Positions 53,149 through 64,000 of a stretch of 64,000 nt of DNA are shown piece by piece. The notes under the pieces were generated by a model. That model searched no databases. It was not told where the DNA came from and worked only from the letters and a program-made list of their open reading frames with translations. Origin of the DNA: Acidimicrobiales bacterium (GTDB taxonomy: Bacteria; Actinomycetota; Acidimicrobiia; Acidimicrobiales; Poriferisodalaceae); NCBI GenBank assembly GCA_041394185.1, contig JAWKIQ010000002.1, forward strand, positions 496,001-560,000. Reading direction: 5' to 3'. Within the stretch, counting starts at the first letter, position 1. Every line of letters begins with the position of its first letter. A program made the translations under genes and the position numbers.

Positions 53149-55830
53149 CTAGGTCGCCTTCTTCTTGGCCGGCGCCTTCTTCTTGGCAGCCGACTTCTTT
53201 GCGGCTGCCTTCTTCGAGCCCGCCTTCTTCGCCGTGGCCTTCTTCTTGGTCGACTTCTTCTTGGAGGGTCCAGCCTCGCGCCTGATCTGTAGAAGTTCTG
53301 CAGCGCGTTCGGTGGTGATCGTCTCGACGTCGTCACCCTTGCGCAACGAGGCGTTGGTCTCGCCATCGGTGACATACGGGCCAAATCGACCGTCCTTCAC
53401 GACGATCTTGACGCCACTGACCGGGTCTTCGCCAAGCTCCTTGAGCGGAGGTTTGGGGGCTGCGGCCCCTCGTCGGCGCTTGGGCTGGGCATAGATCGCC
53501 AGCGCGCCGTCGAGATCGATGTTGAAGATCTGGTCTTCTGACTCGAGGCTGCGGCTGTCGGAGCCCTTCTTCAGATAGGGCCCGTAGCGGCCGTTTTGAG
53601 CCGTGATCTCTTCGCCGTCGGTGGGGTCGGTGCCCACCACGCGAGGAAGGCTCAGAAGCTTCAGAGCATCGTCGAGCGTCACCGTGTCGAGGCTCATCGA
53701 AGCGAACAGCGACGCGGTCTTGGGTTTGGGCTTGCCGTCTTCTGGCTCACCCAGCGTGACGTAGGGCCCGAAACGTCCTGGCTTGGCGATGACGTCGATG
53801 CCGGTCTGGGGGTCGGTGCCCAGCACCCTGGTGTCGGATGGAGCCGACAAGAGCTCCATCGCCTTGTCGATGGTCAGCTCGTCTGGTGCCAGATCGTCCG
53901 GGATGCTGCAGGTGTCGTCGCCGCGCTGCACGTAGGGCCCATAGCGGCCCACCCTGGCGACGACCAAAGCGCCGTCTTCGTCGACGCCGATCGGAATCGA
54001 GTTGATCTCCCTGGCGTCGATCTCGGCCAGGCGGGCCGCAACCATCGACTTGAGACCGTCGCCGGTTTCGCGCTGGGGGCCCGACGTGCCGAAGTAGAAC
54101 TCAGAGAGCCACGGAATGGCTTCCTTGTCGCCACCCGCGATGTCGTCGAGGTCGTCTTCCATGCGGGCGGTGAACGCGTAGTCGACGAGATCGTTGAAGT
54201 GGCTCTCGAGCAGGGCCGAGGTCGCAAAGGCGGTGAAGCTAGGAACCAGGGCGTTGCCCTTCTTCCACACGTACTCGCGTGCCTGGATCGTCTCGATGAT
54301 CGATGCGTAGGTCGAAGGACGGCCGACCCCCAGGTCTTCGAGTCGCTTGACCAGCGAGGCCTCGGTGAAGCGAGCCGGTGGCGTGGTCTCGTGGCCCTTG
54401 GGTTCGAGTTCGCGGGCCGTGACCGTGTCGTCTTCCTGCAGAGGGGGAAGCTGTTGCTCGGCCGCGTCGTCGTTGCCGGGCTCGGCCTCCTCTACGTAGG
54501 CCAGTCGGAACCCCGGGCTGGTGATGACGGTGCCGCTGGTCGAGAACTCGACACTGCGCCCATCGGGGGCTACACCGCCCAGCTTTATGGTGACCGTCTC
54601 GCCGGTGGCGTCGATCATCTGGCTGGCAACCGTGCGCCGCCAGATGAGGTCGTAGACCCGAGCAGCGTCGCCCGCTACCTCGGCGCTGATCTCGTCTGGG
54701 TGACGCCAGCGTTCGCCCGCGGGGCGGATGGCCTCGTGGGCTTCCTGGGCGTTCTTGACCTTGCGGGTGTAGATGCGAGGTTCGGGCGGCAGGTTCTGTT
54801 GGCCGTAGCGCTCCGAGATCAAAGAGCGAGCTGCGCCGACGGCCTCCCCAGACAGCGTCGTGCTGTCGGTTCGCATGTAGGTGATGTAACCGTTCTCGTA
54901 GAGCCTCTGAGCAGCCTGCATGGTGCGCGATGACGAGAAGCCGAGCTTGCGGCCTGCCTCTTGCTGAAGGGTCGACGTGATGAACGGAGCGGCCGGCCTG
55001 CGCCTGTATGGCTTGGACTCGCGGGAAGTGACGGCCAGCTGTGAACCGGCAAGGCCCTGGGCCAGGGTGTTGGCGTCAGCCTCGGTCAAGACATGGGCTT
55101 CGGTCTTGAGGGCACCTGCATCGTCGAAGTCCTTGCCGGTGGCGATCCTAGAGCCATCGAGCGCGGCCAGCGAGGCCCCGAAAGAGATCGAACCGTCGGC
55201 AAAGGTCGCGGACAGGCTCCAGTACCCGGCAGACACGAATGCCATGCGCTCTCGTTCGCGTTCGACGATGAGTCGCACGGCGACACTTTGCACCCGGCCT
55301 GCGCTGAGGCGGGGCATGACCTTCTTCCACAAGACCGGCGAGACCTCGTAGCCATAGAGCCGATCGAGGATTCGGCGGGCCTCCTGGGCGTCGACCAGCC
55401 GCCGATCGATCTCTCGCGGTTCGTCGATGGCCTGCTGTATGGCACGTTCGGTGATCTCGTGGAAGACCATCCGTTTCACGGGCACCCTGGGATTGAGCAC
55501 CTCGAGGAGGTGCCACGCGATGGCCTCCCCTTCACGGTCTTCGTCGGTTGCGAGATACAGCTCGGTGGCGTCCTTCAGCAGTGCCTTGAGATGGCGGACC
55601 TGTTCTTTGGCACGGCCGGTAACGACATACAGGGGCTTGAAGTCGTTGTCGGTGTCGACCCCCAGACGGGCCCACTTCTCGCCCTTGTAGCTGGCGGGAA
55701 CATCGGCCGCGTTGCGGGGAAGATCGCGTATGTGCCCCACCGACGATTCGACCACGTAGTCGTCGCCGAGGAATCGGGCGATCGTCTTCGCCTTGGTGGG
55801 CGACTCGACAATTACGAGGGGTTTGTTCAC
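53149..55830 (-). CDS. topA: DNA topoisomerase I
   Basis: 893 residues. Relaxes negative supercoils through a 5'-phosphotyrosine intermediate. Toprim region VIVESPTKAKTIARFLGDDY and ATDEDREGEAIAWHLL, active-site tyrosine in NGYITYMRTDSTTLSG, then several C-terminal topo repeats (TDPQTGIDVIAKPGRFGPYV form, at least four). The last 40 residues are Lys/Ala-rich (SKKKSTKKKATAKKA form), the actinobacterial basic tail that improves processivity. GTG 55828-55830. Heads a topA-MFS-holB string. Confidence 0.97.
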   Translation of the reverse strand: MNKPLVIVESPTKAKTIARFLGDDYVVESSVGHIRDLPRNAADVPASYKGEKWARLGVDTDNDFKPLYVVTGRAKEQVRHLKALLKDATELYLATDEDREGEAIAWHLLEVLNPRVPVKRMVFHEITERAIQQAIDEPREIDRRLVDAQEARRILDRLYGYEVSPVLWKKVMPRLSAGRVQSVAVRLIVERERERMAFVSAGYWSLSATFADGSISFGASLAALDGSRIATGKDFDDAGALKTEAHVLTEADANTLAQGLAGSQLAVTSRESKPYRRRPAAPFITSTLQQEAGRKLGFSSSRTMQAAQRLYENGYITYMRTDSTTLSGEAVGAARSLISERYGQQNLPPEPRIYTRKVKNAQEAHEAIRPAGERWRHPDEISAEVAGDAARVYDLIWRRTVASQMIDATGETVTIKLGGVAPDGRSVEFSTSGTVITSPGFRLAYVEEAEPGNDDAAEQQLPPLQEDDTVTARELEPKGHETTPPARFTEASLVKRLEDLGVGRPSTYASIIETIQAREYVWKKGNALVPSFTAFATSALLESHFNDLVDYAFTARMEDDLDDIAGGDKEAIPWLSEFYFGTSGPQRETGDGLKSMVAARLAEIDAREINSIPIGVDEDGALVVARVGRYGPYVQRGDDTCSIPDDLAPDELTIDKAMELLSAPSDTRVLGTDPQTGIDVIAKPGRFGPYVTLGEPEDGKPKPKTASLFASMSLDTVTLDDALKLLSLPRVVGTDPTDGEEITAQNGRYGPYLKKGSDSRSLESEDQIFNIDLDGALAIYAQPKRRRGAAAPKPPLKELGEDPVSGVKIVVKDGRFGPYVTDGETNASLRKGDDVETITTERAAELLQIRREAGPSKKKSTKKKATAKKAGSKKAAAKKSAAKKKAPAKKKAT

Positions 55831-55975
55831 GTTCTTCTCGGGTTGGCTGGCTTGCGGATCTGCGGCTGGAGCACTGACGGCTCCGGAGACTTCCTCGTCC
55901 GGAACGTACAGGACTTGAGCCGCTCAACCCACCTAGCCCTATCAGATACCGAAGCTGCGACAAGCGCGAGGGTCT

Positions 55976-56875
55976 TCACTCGGGGCGGTGCCGTCGGCCG
56001 AATTCGCCCAACACGACCACCACCACACAGGCGATGACGGCCCCCACCACGGCCGTGGGGAGGTCTCCCGAAATCGGAGCCGCCAGCTCGGCGTTCTCGA
56101 GGGCGTGGGTGCCCTCGCCCTCCCCGACGGGCCATGGCCACAAGACGCGCAACGAGCCGGCCATGAGGCCGATCAGAGCGGCCATCACGGTGTTTCGGTG
56201 ATGCTCGAGCATCCAGTTGAGAACGGTCGAGAACAAGGCCAGACCCAGCACCGCGCCGGCGCCGAACACGACAACCACGGCCAGGTCACGTTCGTCGATG
56301 GCTGCGGTGACCGGGTCGTACATACCCAGCATCAACAAGATGAAGGCCCCCGAGATGCCCGGAAGGATCATTGCGCAGATCGCTATCGAGCCTGCGGCGA
56401 ACACCACATACAGCGCTGGGTCATCGACCGATCCCGATCGCAGCCCCAGGGCGAAGAAGGCTCCGACGGCGACGACGGCCGCCGTTGCCAACCGCAACAC
56501 GTCCCATCGCTCGACCTCGCGAGCGGCCACGAACACCGAAGCCGCTACGAAGCCGAAGAAGACCGCCGAGACCTCGACCGGGTTGGTCTCGGCCTGGTTT
56601 CGCAAGAACGAAACCAGCACGACGACCGACAGCCCGATGCCGACGAACAGGGGCAACAGGAACATCCACTCGATCGCTTTGAGTCGGGCCGTGGCACCCT
56701 TGACGTCGCCCTTGAGGGCGTGGCCCAGAACGCCCGCGCCCTCGCGAACGTTGTGGATCAGACGATCGTAGAAACCGAGCAGCAGCGCAACCGTGCCCCC
56801 GCTGACACCAGGCACGATATCGGCGGCGCCCATGGCAAAGCCACGGGCCACCTGGGCGGGAATGCGCTTGATCAC
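55976..56875 (-). CDS. DUF368 membrane protein (polyprenyl-phosphate transporter type)
   Basis: 299 residues, about eight or nine helices with two copies of a family motif: GAADIVPGVSGGTVALLLGF near the N-terminus and ILPGISGAFILLMLGMYDPV in the middle. DUF368 proteins such as PopT were recently shown to recycle undecaprenyl phosphate to the inner leaflet, so a role in cell-wall lipid-carrier recycling is likely. Followed by topA on the same strand after 145 bases; divergent from tatA. ATG 56875. Confidence 0.88.
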   Translation of the reverse strand: MIKRIPAQVARGFAMGAADIVPGVSGGTVALLLGFYDRLIHNVREGAGVLGHALKGDVKGATARLKAIEWMFLLPLFVGIGLSVVVLVSFLRNQAETNPVEVSAVFFGFVAASVFVAAREVERWDVLRLATAAVVAVGAFFALGLRSGSVDDPALYVVFAAGSIAICAMILPGISGAFILLMLGMYDPVTAAIDERDLAVVVVFGAGAVLGLALFSTVLNWMLEHHRNTVMAALIGLMAGSLRVLWPWPVGEGEGTHALENAELAAPISGDLPTAVVGAVIACVVVVVLGEFGRRHRPE

Positions 56876-56987
56876 GAGCAGCGACGGTACAGCCTCTGAA
56901 CCGTGCTCACGATTCCTTCATGTTGAACGGCGAATATGTCGTCAAATGCCCCAAGCGCGGGTGTCACACGACCACGAGGATGCCGAG

Positions 56988-57119
56988 ATGAACCTTGGAC
57001 CCACAGAAATGATTATCATCCTGGTGATCATGCTGCTGCTGTTCGGCGGATCGCAGCTCCCGAAGCTGGCTCGATCGATCGGGCAGGCACAAAAAGAGTT
57101 CAAAGACGCCATGGACTGA
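56988..57119 (+). CDS. tatA: Sec-independent translocase TatA
   Basis: 43 residues, shorter than typical TatA (60-90). N-terminal helix IIILVIMLLLFGG with the short hinge GGSQLPKLARSIGQAQKEFK, then a very short acidic end DAMD. Forms the channel oligomer of the twin-arginine export system. GAGGA lies seven bases upstream of ATG 56988. The partner tatB/tatC genes are not in this window. Followed by a terminator hairpin at 57142. Confidence 0.9.
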   Translation: MNLGPTEMIIILVIMLLLFGGSQLPKLARSIGQAQKEFKDAMD

Positions 57120-57141
57120 ATGCGGTGACCCACTGCGCGCA

Positions 57142-57172
57142 GCAGCCCTGCGGAGGGGGACCGCAGGGCTGC
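57142..57172 (+). terminator. Hairpin terminator after tatA
   Basis: Perfect 12-bp stem (GCAGCCCTGCGG at 57142-57153 with CCGCAGGGCTGC at 57161-57172) with a seven-base loop AGGGGGA, 22 bases after the tatA stop. No T-run, as often in this kind of GC-rich genome. Confidence 0.7.
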
Positions 57173-57321
57173 GCGCTCTAGGGGGGAGATCTAGTGATCC
57201 GTCACAGTCCACCACGTCGCTGCTGCGGCGCCTGGCTGGGCGTAAACATCACGGTAGAGCGCCCTTGTCACGGGCGTTCGACCGGGGCGTGAACCCTGTG
57301 TTTCGGAGGCCGAACGCGAGA

Positions 57322-57357
57322 GGGCCCCGCCGCTACCGAAAGGTCGCGGCGGGGCCC
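57322..57357 (-). terminator. Hairpin terminator after the pyrophosphatase gene
   Basis: Perfect 12-bp stem GGGCCCCGCCGC (57322-57333) with GCGGCGGGGCCC (57346-57357), twelve-base loop, 24 bases beyond the stop of hppA. Placed to end hppA transcription; could also stop transcripts from the other strand. No T-run. Confidence 0.75.
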
Positions 57358-57381
57358 GTCTCGTTGCGAGATGTCAGAACC

Positions 57382-59511
<2,130 letters not shown>

Positions 59512-59670
59512 GTGTTTCCTTCTTGTTCGGGAGATGTGAGCGTCGAAGATGCAGCGCTCAGAGCGCGCGTCTAAGGCTCGGGGGCATCCGGGAACCGTAG
59601 GTGCTGGGAAGTGGTCGCTTCAAATATTCGCGCAAACCGTAACGCTGGAGCCGCCGCGGCGAACCGGACG

Positions 59671-60993
59671 TCAGGCTGGATCGCTCGAGGCCCTCAGCGC
59701 CAACAGCGCAGCAATTGCTGCGATGGCAGATGCCACCAGGATGCCGATCTTGGCCTCTGGCACGAAGTGGAGTACCGCCGAGTCGGTGTAGGCCAAACCG
59801 CTGATGAAGATCGAGACTGTGAACCCGATGCCTGCGGCCAGCCCCATGCCCAGGAACTGGGCCCAGCGGACACCTGGCGGCAGTTCGAAGCCCAGCTTGG
59901 TGGCGAAGAACGTGAACAGCATGATTCCGATCGGCTTGCCCAGCACCAGGCCGACGATGATGCCGATGGTCACCCGGCTCGATGCCGCATCGGAGATCGC
60001 GTCGCCGCTGATGAGGATGCCCGCGTTGGCGAGGGCGAAGATCGGGATGATCACGTAGCCGGTGAAGGGATGCAGATGGGTCTCGAGCCACTGGCAGATG
60101 CCGACCTCGTTGCGCAACAAGAACGCAGCCTGGCGGATCTCCTCGGCCGAGGGATCGGTCGGCAGGTCGTCAGCGATGTCTTCGGCCTCCTCACGGGTGA
60201 GCAGGGGCAGGGCGGGGGTCATCAGACCAAGGGCGACGCCGGCGATGGTGGCGTGGACACCCGACTGCCATGTGGCGTACCAGACGAAGACCCCCACGAT
60301 CACATAAACCGGTAGCGCCCAAACCCTGGCTACCTGCAGCGCCCGCGTGAGCGCCAAACCGGCGATGGCCAGGGCCAGCCAAGCAAAATCGAGGCCGCTG
60401 CTGTAGAAGATCGCGATGACGGCGATGGCGCCGATGTCGTCGACGATGGCCAGCGTCAGCAAGAACAGCTTGAGCTCGGGCGAGACACGGCTGCCAAGAA
60501 GGGCAACGACCCCGAGCGCAAAGGCGATGTCGGTGGCCATGGGTATGCCCCAGCCCGGCACGCCGTCTCCGCCCAGGTTGACCAGGAAGAACAGCAGCGC
60601 CGGAACGACCATGCCGCCCAGGGCCGCAATGCCGGGCAGGGCTGCGACACGGGGGTTCGCGAGGCGTCCGACTACGAGTTCACGCTTGATCTCGAGGCCG
60701 ACCACGAAGAAGAACAACGCCATCAGGGCATCGTTCACGAAGTGGGCCAACGACATCTCGGCGGTCCACGAGCCGACCTCGAGCAACATCTCGGTGTGCC
60801 AGAACTCGTTGTAGCTGTCGCCGGCGTTCGCCCAGATCAGGGCAGCCGCGGTGGCGATCAGCAAGAGGATGCCCGAGGCCACCTCGGTATCGATGAAACG
60901 CAGCACCGGCCGGGCCACGTAGCGGGCCAGAGCCTTGTCGCTCGCCACGAAGGTCGGGCGTTTGACGAAATTGGAAAACGCATGTCCTGCCAT
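59671..60993 (-). CDS. nhaA: NhaA-type Na+/H+ antiporter
   Basis: 440 residues, slightly longer than E. coli NhaA, about 12 helices. LTLAIVDDIGAIAVIAI contains the two transport aspartates, FFFVVGLEIKRELVVGRL and WGIPMATDIAFALGVVALLG are family motifs, as is LGKPIGIMLF. ATG 60993 follows GTGGAG six bases upstream; a start 11 codons earlier is possible. Exchanges sodium for protons for pH and salt balance. Confidence 0.94.
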   Translation of the reverse strand: MAGHAFSNFVKRPTFVASDKALARYVARPVLRFIDTEVASGILLLIATAAALIWANAGDSYNEFWHTEMLLEVGSWTAEMSLAHFVNDALMALFFFVVGLEIKRELVVGRLANPRVAALPGIAALGGMVVPALLFFLVNLGGDGVPGWGIPMATDIAFALGVVALLGSRVSPELKLFLLTLAIVDDIGAIAVIAIFYSSGLDFAWLALAIAGLALTRALQVARVWALPVYVIVGVFVWYATWQSGVHATIAGVALGLMTPALPLLTREEAEDIADDLPTDPSAEEIRQAAFLLRNEVGICQWLETHLHPFTGYVIIPIFALANAGILISGDAISDAASSRVTIGIIVGLVLGKPIGIMLFTFFATKLGFELPPGVRWAQFLGMGLAAGIGFTVSIFISGLAYTDSAVLHFVPEAKIGILVASAIAAIAALLALRASSDPA

Positions 60994-61029
60994 TGATGCT
61001 CCACAGTACCGAGGCGCGGTTGCCACACC

Positions 61030-61075
61030 GTTGAGGCCCCATCGGGCCCTACTGTTGAGGCCCCATCGGGCCTCT
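61030..61075. repeat. Tandem duplicated hairpin downstream of the VWA gene
   Basis: GTTGAGGCCCCATCGGGCC occurs at 61030-61048 and again at 61054-61072, 24 bases apart. The second copy is a 7-bp hairpin, GAGGCCC at 61057-61063 with GGGCCTC at 61068-61074 around CATC; the first has a 5-bp core stem. It lies about 60 bases beyond the stop of the VWA gene on the minus strand and upstream of nhaA. Likely a terminator. Confidence 0.6.
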
Positions 61076-61133
61076 CTGACGAGTTCCAGTCGGCAGGTCG
61101 ACCGGGATTACAAGCGCATCGCTGGCAGGTGCG

Positions 61134-63191
61134 TCAGAAGCGGGCGCGACCGGCCAACAGCTTGCGCCGGTGCTCGACGAAATCGACCAGCACATAGTCG
61201 CCCAGGTTGTCCGGGGTGGTGAAGAACGCCCGGCCGCCGTTGTAGGCGCTGAGCTGTTCGATGAAACGTCTGAGCCCACCGTCGGGGTCGAGCATGAAGG
61301 TGTTGATCCTGATGCCGTCCTTGGTGCAGCGGACGACTTCTTTCATGGTCGCGTCGATGGTCTCTTGAACTGGCGGATAGTTGAAGTAGACCCCGCCGTG
61401 CGGCATCAAGTGTGCCGTAGGTTCGCCGTCGGTGATCATGATGATCTGCTTGGTGCCGGTCTGGCCCGCCAGCAGCCGCCTGGCGATCATGAAGCCGTGC
61501 TGCATGTTGGTGCCGTAGGCGAAATCCCACGAGACCTCGGGCAGTTCGGCCGCGGTCAGCTCGCGGGCAGACTCGGCGAACCCCACGATGCCCATGTAGT
61601 CGCGGGGGTATTGGCTGGTTATCAGCGAATGCAGCGCCATGGTCACCTTCTTGGCTGGCAAGAAGTTGTCCCTCATGGGCATCGACAGGCTGAGGTCCAG
61701 CATCAGCACGGTGCTGGCCCTGGTGGTCATCTCGGTGCGCTCGATCTCGAAGTCTTCTGGCGACAACGAGACGGGCGTTCCGCCACCGGTTCGGCGTATG
61801 GCGTTTCGCACCGTCTGTTCGATGTTGAGATTGAACGGGTCGCCGAACTCGTACTCCTTGGTCTGGTAGGCGCGCTCGTGGCCGATGCCGACCTTGTCGA
61901 CCTTGTGCTTGCCGACCTTGTCGCTGGTGAGCTTGTGGAACAGCTCGGCCAGGGCGTTGGACCCGATCTTGCGTATGGCTCTGGGGGTCAGCTCGAGGCG
62001 ACCCTCCTTGTTGTCGACCAGACCCGCCTCTTCGAGCATGCGCGCCATCTGCGCCATGCGCTGAAGGCTCTCGGCGCTCTCCTTGTCGAGCAGGTCGGCC
62101 ACGCGGTCGAAGTCGATGTCTGCCAAGGCCCCGGGGGTGGATGCCTGCCCCAGCAACTGCTGGAGGGCGTCGAGCTCGCCCAACTCTTGCATGACGCCCG
62201 ACGCCTGCCCGATGCCTATCTGCTCGTCGCCACCGAACTCGTAGCGGTTGTTCCACCCCATCTGGGGGAACATCTGCTGGAGGTTCTGGCTGAGTTGCTG
62301 GGCCTGGAACTGCAGGTCCATGTCGTTCATCAGCTGGTCCATCAGCTCCTGAAGCTGCTGACGCTGCTCGGGCGACATCGAGTTCATCATCGCCTGCATC
62401 GCGGCCATCCTCTGGGCCATGATCTCGAGCAGTTCGTCGATGGACTGGGGATTCTCGGGGAAGAAGTCGCCGTACTTCTCCATGAAGCCGTCGAAGTCGG
62501 TCTCTTCACCGCGCTGATGGGCCTCGAGCATCTGGTTGAGCTCGGCCATCATGTCCTTCATGCGCGCCATGTCTTCTGGCGTGATCGACTCCATGGCGCC
62601 GGCCATCTGGTTGAAGTAGCTCTCGGCCAACTCCTGACGCAGCTGCTCCATCAGCTCCTCGAAGCGCTCACGAGCCTCTGGCGAGACGAACTCGTAGTCG
62701 CTGAGGCTCGACACCTTGCCGGCCAGGTCAGGGGGCATCAGGTCGAGCTGGAGGTTCTTCTCCTGCATGGATTGTTCGGCGATGTCGGCCAGGCGGTCGT
62801 CGCCGGACGCCTTGGCGTCTTCGATGTGGTCGGCGATGGCGTCGCGCTCGTCCTCGACGATGTCGTCGAGCTGGTCGCGGATTTCGTCGTAGACGCCGCC
62901 CAGGTCGAAGCGGTCTAGGCGCGCCTCACGCTGCTCGCGGAGGCGTTCGAGCATCTCGCGCAGACCAACCAGTTGGTTGCCGTCGGCGTCGGTCATGCCT
63001 TGCTGCATCAGGCGACGAAGGGCGGCGTTGAGATCACCGTGGTAGAGCAGGTCGTCGGTCAGCTCGCCGAACAGCGCGTCGGCGTCCATCTCGAAGCCGA
63101 CCTGGGTGCCATCCCAGGCCGAATACCTGAAGCGCGAACCCTCGCGATCCCTCTCGGTGCGCTGGTTCAGTCGACCTCTGAGGATGCCCAT
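61134..63191 (-). CDS. VWA-domain protein with long coiled region (MoxR-partner type)
   Basis: 685 residues. The first 400 are Gln/Glu/Met-rich helices (AELNQMLEAHQRGEE, MSPEQRQQLQELMDQLMND). The C-terminal third is a von Willebrand factor A domain with the metal site DLSLSMPMRDN (DxSxS), followed by IIMITDGEPTAH. Such proteins often work with a MoxR-type or Mg-chelatase-like AAA ATPase; none is present in this window. ATG 63191 has AAGGGGG five bases upstream. Divergent from the propeller gene. Confidence 0.85.
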   Translation of the reverse strand: MGILRGRLNQRTERDREGSRFRYSAWDGTQVGFEMDADALFGELTDDLLYHGDLNAALRRLMQQGMTDADGNQLVGLREMLERLREQREARLDRFDLGGVYDEIRDQLDDIVEDERDAIADHIEDAKASGDDRLADIAEQSMQEKNLQLDLMPPDLAGKVSSLSDYEFVSPEARERFEELMEQLRQELAESYFNQMAGAMESITPEDMARMKDMMAELNQMLEAHQRGEETDFDGFMEKYGDFFPENPQSIDELLEIMAQRMAAMQAMMNSMSPEQRQQLQELMDQLMNDMDLQFQAQQLSQNLQQMFPQMGWNNRYEFGGDEQIGIGQASGVMQELGELDALQQLLGQASTPGALADIDFDRVADLLDKESAESLQRMAQMARMLEEAGLVDNKEGRLELTPRAIRKIGSNALAELFHKLTSDKVGKHKVDKVGIGHERAYQTKEYEFGDPFNLNIEQTVRNAIRRTGGGTPVSLSPEDFEIERTEMTTRASTVLMLDLSLSMPMRDNFLPAKKVTMALHSLITSQYPRDYMGIVGFAESARELTAAELPEVSWDFAYGTNMQHGFMIARRLLAGQTGTKQIIMITDGEPTAHLMPHGGVYFNYPPVQETIDATMKEVVRCTKDGIRINTFMLDPDGGLRRFIEQLSAYNGGRAFFTTPDNLGDYVLVDFVEHRRKLLAGRARF

Positions 63192-63264
63192 GTCTGCCCC
63201 CTTCTGCGATCGGAGGCTACCCCGACGCCCTTGAGTTCCGTCCATCGACTACCGATGTAGAACC

Positions 63265-64000
63265 ATGAAGCTGTTGACCGCGCGCCCGAACCCGATTCGT
63301 ATCGGCATCCCCGCGCTGGCCTTGCTCGCCGTGATCGCCACCTTCGTGGGAACTGCGGGCGCCGAGCGAGGCCCAGAACACGGTCGCGTCGTTCCCGAGT
63401 CGCCGCGCCTCGACGTTCCCAAGGTGCTCGACGGCGTGGTCAACGCCAACGTCGTGTTCGCCAACATGGTGGTGGTGGGTGGCGAGTTCACCCAGGTCAA
63501 GCGCCCCGACGGGTCGATCGTCGACCGAGCCAACCTGATCGCATACGACATCGACAGCGGCGAGCTGGTCGAGTCGTTCGATCCGGTGGTCGACGGCGAG
63601 GTCTTGGGCTTGGCCGTGGCAACAGACGGCAGCGGCCTGTTCTTGGGCGGCCGGTTCACCCACATAGACGGCGTCGAGCGCCAGCGCATGGCCAAGCTCG
63701 ACCTCGCCGGCGAGGTGGTCGCCGAATTCGAGGTGGTCGTAGAAGCCAAGGTGCACGAGATCGCAGACGACGGGAAGCGGGTCTACATCGGAGGTTCGTT
63801 CGTCGAGGTCGACGGTCAGCCGCGCAGCCACCTGGCCGCCTTGGACATCACCACCGGCGAGCTCGACCCGTTCAGGGCAGACGTCACCGGCGGGATCGGA
63901 TTTGACGGTGCCAGCTCGGTTCGCGCCCTCGATGTACACCCCGATGGCACGCGACTGCTGGTGGCAACCTCGAACACCCAGGTCGGCGGCCTTCCCCGCA
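63265..64000 (+). CDS. Secreted beta-propeller protein (delta-60/DUF5122-like), 3' end outside window
   Basis: 245 visible residues. Signal peptide with hydrophobic core ALALLAVIATFVGTAGA, cleavage probably after AGA. Then repeats of the form VVGGEFTQV...LIAYDIDSGELVESFDPVVDG, FLGGRFTHIDGVERQRMAKLDL, YIGGSFVEVDGQPRSHLAALD, each about 45-50 residues, typical of delta-60 repeats (a beta-propeller). Extracellular; function unknown. ATG 63265. It is divergent from the VWA gene. Confidence 0.85.
   Translation, partial: MKLLTARPNPIRIGIPALALLAVIATFVGTAGAERGPEHGRVVPESPRLDVPKVLDGVVNANVVFANMVVVGGEFTQVKRPDGSIVDRANLIAYDIDSGELVESFDPVVDGEVLGLAVATDGSGLFLGGRFTHIDGVERQRMAKLDLAGEVVAEFEVVVEAKVHEIADDGKRVYIGGSFVEVDGQPRSHLAALDITTGELDPFRADVTGGIGFDGASSVRALDVHPDGTRLLVATSNTQVGGLPR

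Noticed and set aside
57251..57290. tRNA-like stretch GGTAGAGC...TTGTCAC with a 5-bp stem, resembling a tRNA-Asp anticodon arm
   Set aside because: No acceptor stem, no D-stem partner and no T-arm; at best a remnant, most likely chance.
61170..62918. 582-codon open frame opposite the VWA gene
   Set aside because: Antisense of Gln/Glu-rich codons gives Leu/Val/Gln runs; no known domain.

Overview
The window is high-GC DNA with many GTG (and one or two TTG) starts, start/stop overlaps of the ATGA type, and gene neighbourhoods typical of Actinomycetota: lhr followed by a nei2-type glycosylase, an RsrA-type anti-sigma factor beside a SigR/SigH-type sigma factor, a DUF2342 metalloprotease with tilS and hpt, topA-MFS-holB, ispD-ispF-rlmB, a PAC2 protein and a HemQ-type heme pathway. 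Differences from mycobacteria and streptomycetes (no carD, cysS, disA or tmk where they are often found) suggest a deep actinobacterial branch such as Acidimicrobiia. That placement is inferred from gene content and is tentative. Nearly all genes are chromosomal housekeeping genes; I see no insertion sequence, prophage, CRISPR array or replication origin.

Layout. 1-9.5 kb: DNA repair and helicases (nei2, lhr, a helD-like gene broken by a frameshift), a duplicated membrane protein and a VOC protein. 9.6-13.6 kb: a tight hemE-hemY-lnt operon, with dtd overlapping it from the other strand. 14.1-18.3 kb: a five-gene island (GT4 glycosyltransferase, methyltransferase, terpene-cyclase-like helical-barrel protein, second methyltransferase, GtrA) that looks like a glycoconjugate or lipid-linked sugar pathway of unknown product. 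18.4-27.9 kb: mixed metabolism (thioesterase, DoxX, truncated hemoglobin, GNAT, PAC2, Nudix, acyl-CoA dehydrogenase, HemQ, FdhD, cytochrome P450 behind a palindromic operator, nitrobindin). 28-33.7 kb: groEL with a CIRCE element, glycerate kinase, trehalose synthesis (otsA/otsB) and a LytR_C protein with a repeat-rich stalk. 33.8-42.6 kb: tRNA-Thr(TGT), rlmB-ispF-ispD-PIN/TRAM, a Crp-like regulator, then radA, a lipoprotein and clpC. 42.8-50.6 kb: two convergent polyprenyl synthase homologues (one degenerate), lysS, a phosphatase-like protein lacking its cysteine, hpt, tilS, a metalloprotease, a 46-residue membrane protein, rsrA and sigR, and tRNA-Thr(CGT). 50.6-57.1 kb: holB, MFS, topA, a DUF368 lipid-carrier transporter and tatA. 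57.4-64 kb: membrane pyrophosphatase, NhaA, a VWA protein and the start of a secreted beta-propeller protein.

How genes connect. hemE, hemY and hemQ fit the coproporphyrin-dependent heme route, and the window also encodes three heme proteins (P450, truncated globin, nitrobindin). IspD/IspF, polyprenyl synthases, the DUF368 transporter, GtrA and GT4 all touch isoprenoid-carrier chemistry. HrcA/CIRCE, ClpC and SigR/RsrA are stress-response components.

The most unusual observations are an apolipoprotein N-acyltransferase whose catalytic cysteine is serine; hairpins tandemly duplicated at three gene 3' ends (after the VOC gene, after groEL with the stop codon in the loop, and after the VWA gene); the uncharacterised five-gene sugar/lipid island; and a strong inverted repeat just upstream of the P450. 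No gene-free stretch exceeds 300 bases; the longest are 57120-57381 (two hairpins) and 42551-42770 (clpC upstream region).
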